DNA of 7,792 bases. It comes from Fervidibacter sp032160945 (GTDB taxonomy: Bacteria > Armatimonadota > Fervidibacteria > Fervidibacterales > Fervidibacteraceae). Both the position numbers and the translations under genes were made by a program. The notes under the pieces are model-generated. The model was not told where the DNA came from. It saw only the letters and a program-made list of their open reading frames with translations, and ran no database searches. Positions 6,622-7,792 of this stretch are shown one piece after another (position 1 is the first letter of the stretch; each line of letters starts with the position of its first letter). The DNA lies in assembly GCA_032160945.1 (NCBI GenBank), contig JAVHTL010000151.1; one strand, written 5' to 3'.

Positions 6622-7473
6622 ATGCTTGTTCATCCTTACATTGGTAGTGGGCGATGGTTGAGGGGCAATTTGCATGCTCACACAACCAACAGCGACGGCA
6701 AATTTCACCTTGACGAACTCATCAGCAACTACAAAGCCATTGGCTATGACTTTCTCGTTATCACTGACCACAACAAAATCACGCCCGTTGAGGGCATTAA
6801 CTCTGACATTCTGGTTTTGAATGGGTGCGAAGTTTCATCGGACAAAGGTCACATCGTTGCTGTGAACTTGAAAGAGCCGATAGAGCCAAACCGACCAAGT
6901 CAAGAGGTCATTGATGCCATCAATGCTCAAGGCGGAGTTGCCATTCTCGCTCATCCAAATTGGAGCAAAAACTTTTGCCATTGGAAGCAGGAAGACTTGG
7001 CTTCACTGCAAGGCTATGCAGGCATTGAGGTTTTCAACGGAAACATACTGCGTGACAGTGGAAGCCCGTTGGCAAGTGACCGTTGGGACATGCTGCTTTC
7101 AAACGGGCAAAAATGTTGGTGTTATGGCGTTGACGATACTCACAACGAATTAGACCTCGCCAACGGTTGGACAATGGTTCTGGTTAACGAAATTAGCGTT
7201 GATGCTATAGTCAGTGCTTTGAAGGAAGGGCGTTGTTATGCGTCGTCGGGTGTTTTCTTTGAAGCCATTGAGAATGACGAAACAACCATTCGCGTTGTAA
7301 CCCGCAATGCTGACAGAATTGCTTTCGTTGGGCGAAATGGGCGTTGGCTAAAGTGGGTTAACGACAGGCTTGCCAGTTACCAAATTCGTGGTGATGAAGG
7401 ATACATCAGGGTTGAAGCCTTCGGTCCGCACGGGAGCATGGCTTGGACACAACCTTTCTTTATCGTCCCCTGA
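6622..7473 (+). CDS. PHP-domain metallohydrolase, CehA/McbA-like
   Basis: The 283-residue protein (ATG start) carries a full set of PHP-type metal ligands: NLHAHTTNSDGK (H18, H20, D25), VITDHNK (H50), NGCEVSSDKGHIVAV (E70, H77), AILAHPNW (H111) and YGVDDTHNELD (D171, H174). This order, with GIEVFNG between and a short beta-rich tail (YIRVEAFGPHGSMAWTQPFF), fits the CehA/McbA branch of PHP proteins. Characterised members hydrolyse esters, carbamates or phosphoesters with bound divalent metals; the substrate here cannot be read from sequence. There is no signal peptide, so it is probably cytoplasmic. The preceding isochorismatase-fold gene ends 54 bp upstream, which suggests co-transcription. 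The coding sequence ends 36 bp before an inverted-repeat element that could also stop transcription. An in-frame GTG at 6613 would add three residues. Confidence 0.88.
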   Translation: MLVHPYIGSGRWLRGNLHAHTTNSDGKFHLDELISNYKAIGYDFLVITDHNKITPVEGINSDILVLNGCEVSSDKGHIVAVNLKEPIEPNRPSQEVIDAINAQGGVAILAHPNWSKNFCHWKQEDLASLQGYAGIEVFNGNILRDSGSPLASDRWDMLLSNGQKCWCYGVDDTHNELDLANGWTMVLVNEISVDAIVSALKEGRCYASSGVFFEAIENDETTIRVVTRNADRIAFVGRNGRWLKWVNDRLASYQIRGDEGYIRVEAFGPHGSMAWTQPFFIVP

Positions 7474-7536
7474 CCATCAAAAAGAATGCTCTTTGCTGAA
7501 AACTTTGTTGGACTTACGCAGTTGATGTCATTTTGT

Positions 7537-7621
7537 GTAGGGGAGGACGATAGTCTGCCTGAAAACATCCTTTATAAGGGGTTAAAACTGCCCTTGCGGG
7601 CGGCTTAGCAGCCGCCCCTAC
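7537..7621. repeat. GTAGGGG...CCCCTAC palindrome nested in the MITE-like element
   Basis: GTAGGGG at 7537-7543 is the exact inverse of CCCCTAC at 7615-7621. Inside are a small hairpin GAC/GTC with loop GATA (7546-7555), CCTT/AAGG (7569-7579), and the strong hairpin at 7598-7617. Its edges match those of the 55-114 element, and the flank GAT precedes GTAGGG in both when each is read in that orientation. The nesting suggests one element inserted into another, or that both are parts of a single composite repeat. Confidence 0.6.
7598..7617. terminator. Strong hairpin between convergent genes, possible bidirectional terminator
   Basis: GGGCGGC (7598-7604) pairs perfectly with GCCGCCC (7611-7617) around the six-base loop TTAGCA. 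It lies downstream of the PHP gene and downstream of the minus-strand gene ending at 7648. There is no run of T after the stem on either strand, so intrinsic termination is only a possibility; the hairpin may simply be part of the repeat. Confidence 0.35.
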
Positions 7622-7647
7622 ATCCAACTGCGTAACTCCTATCTGAA

Positions 7648-7792
7648 TTATTGAGCGAGAATTTGCTTCACTAATGGGAAGGTGTCGCTTTTTTCGCTTT
7701 TGTCAAGGCAGTATGTTACCACGCCATCGCAAAGACCGTCTTTCATCGCATCAAGGCACATTGGGTTGATTGACTTTGCCCTCTCTCGCATC
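7648..7792 (-). CDS. C-terminal fragment of an unrecognised protein, 5' end beyond the window
   Basis: Reading leftward from the right edge, an open frame of 47 complete codons ends at TAA 7648-7650. The residues run MRERAKSINPMCLDAMKDG, then LCDGVVTYCLDKS, EKSDTFPLVK and QILAQ. Codon use and the ordered, non-repetitive composition look like real protein, and the stop lies just clear of the MITE-like element. The ATG at 7789-7791 is in frame but is more likely an internal methionine than the start, because only one base remains before the edge and no ribosome binding site can be assessed. The DGVVTYCLDKS segment looks like a buried strand followed by a helix, as at the end of a TIM-barrel enzyme, but this is only an impression. 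I cannot name the family. Confidence 0.55.
   Translation of the reverse strand, partial: MRERAKSINPMCLDAMKDGLCDGVVTYCLDKSEKSDTFPLVKQILAQ

Larger units (their letters stand above)
7510..7639. mobile_element. 130-bp MITE-like element with terminal inverted repeats
   Basis: The left end GGACTTACGCAGTTGATGT (7510-7528) is matched in inverted orientation by the right end (7620-7639), which reads GGAGTTACGCAGTTGGATGT on the minus strand. The two differ by one substitution and one base of length. The interior has no coding capacity and is filled by a GTAGGGG/CCCCTAC palindrome. Ends of the ACTTACGCA type are common in bacterial insertion sequences and their non-autonomous derivatives. No target duplication is apparent. 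It sits between convergent genes, starting 36 bp after one stop codon and ending eight bases before the other. Confidence 0.7.

Overview
The window looks like bacterial chromosome: mid-GC, dense coding on both strands, clear Shine-Dalgarno sites before several genes, and many short GC-rich hairpin repeats that start GTAGGG or end CCCTAC. The repeat style, the gene content and the bits of insertion-sequence debris recall the thermophilic Armatimonadota/Fervidibacteria type of genome. That assignment is an impression, not a demonstrated fact, since there is no rRNA or marker gene here.

Layout. (1) Positions 1-2800, minus strand: one long uninterrupted reading frame that leaves the window at the left edge. 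It encodes a secreted GH116 (GBA2-like, bile-acid beta-glucosidase/glucosylceramidase type) glycoside hydrolase. A 60-bp palindromic element sits inside the frame at 55-114 and is read through, adding about 20 residues. (2) 2801-3414: a 614-bp gap with no intact gene. It holds a second short GTAGGG-type hairpin at 2835-2861 and the internally deleted, frameshifted remains of an IS5-type transposase at 2948-3353. (3) 3415-5793, minus strand: a 792-residue DUF255/YyaL-type thioredoxin-fold protein whose usual C-terminus is replaced by a DsbD-N-like domain. It carries a 7-bp tandem repeat in its coding sequence and shows two plausible starts, one giving a membrane or secretory segment and one, with the better ribosome binding site, lacking it. 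(4) 5962-7473, plus strand: an isochorismatase-fold hydrolase followed by a CehA/McbA-like PHP metallohydrolase, probably one transcript. (5) 7510-7639: a MITE-like element with near-perfect terminal inverted repeats, enclosing a third GTAGGG...CCCTAC palindrome, between convergent genes. (6) 7648-7792, minus strand: the C-terminal end of an unrecognised protein.

Functionally, the left half combines a secreted glycosidase with a redox-type protein that also contains an (alpha/alpha)6-barrel-like region. The right half pairs two small hydrolases. No complete new defence or biosynthetic system is visible. The most unusual signal is the family of short palindromes, at least one of which lies in frame within a protein gene in the manner of the Rickettsia palindromic elements.
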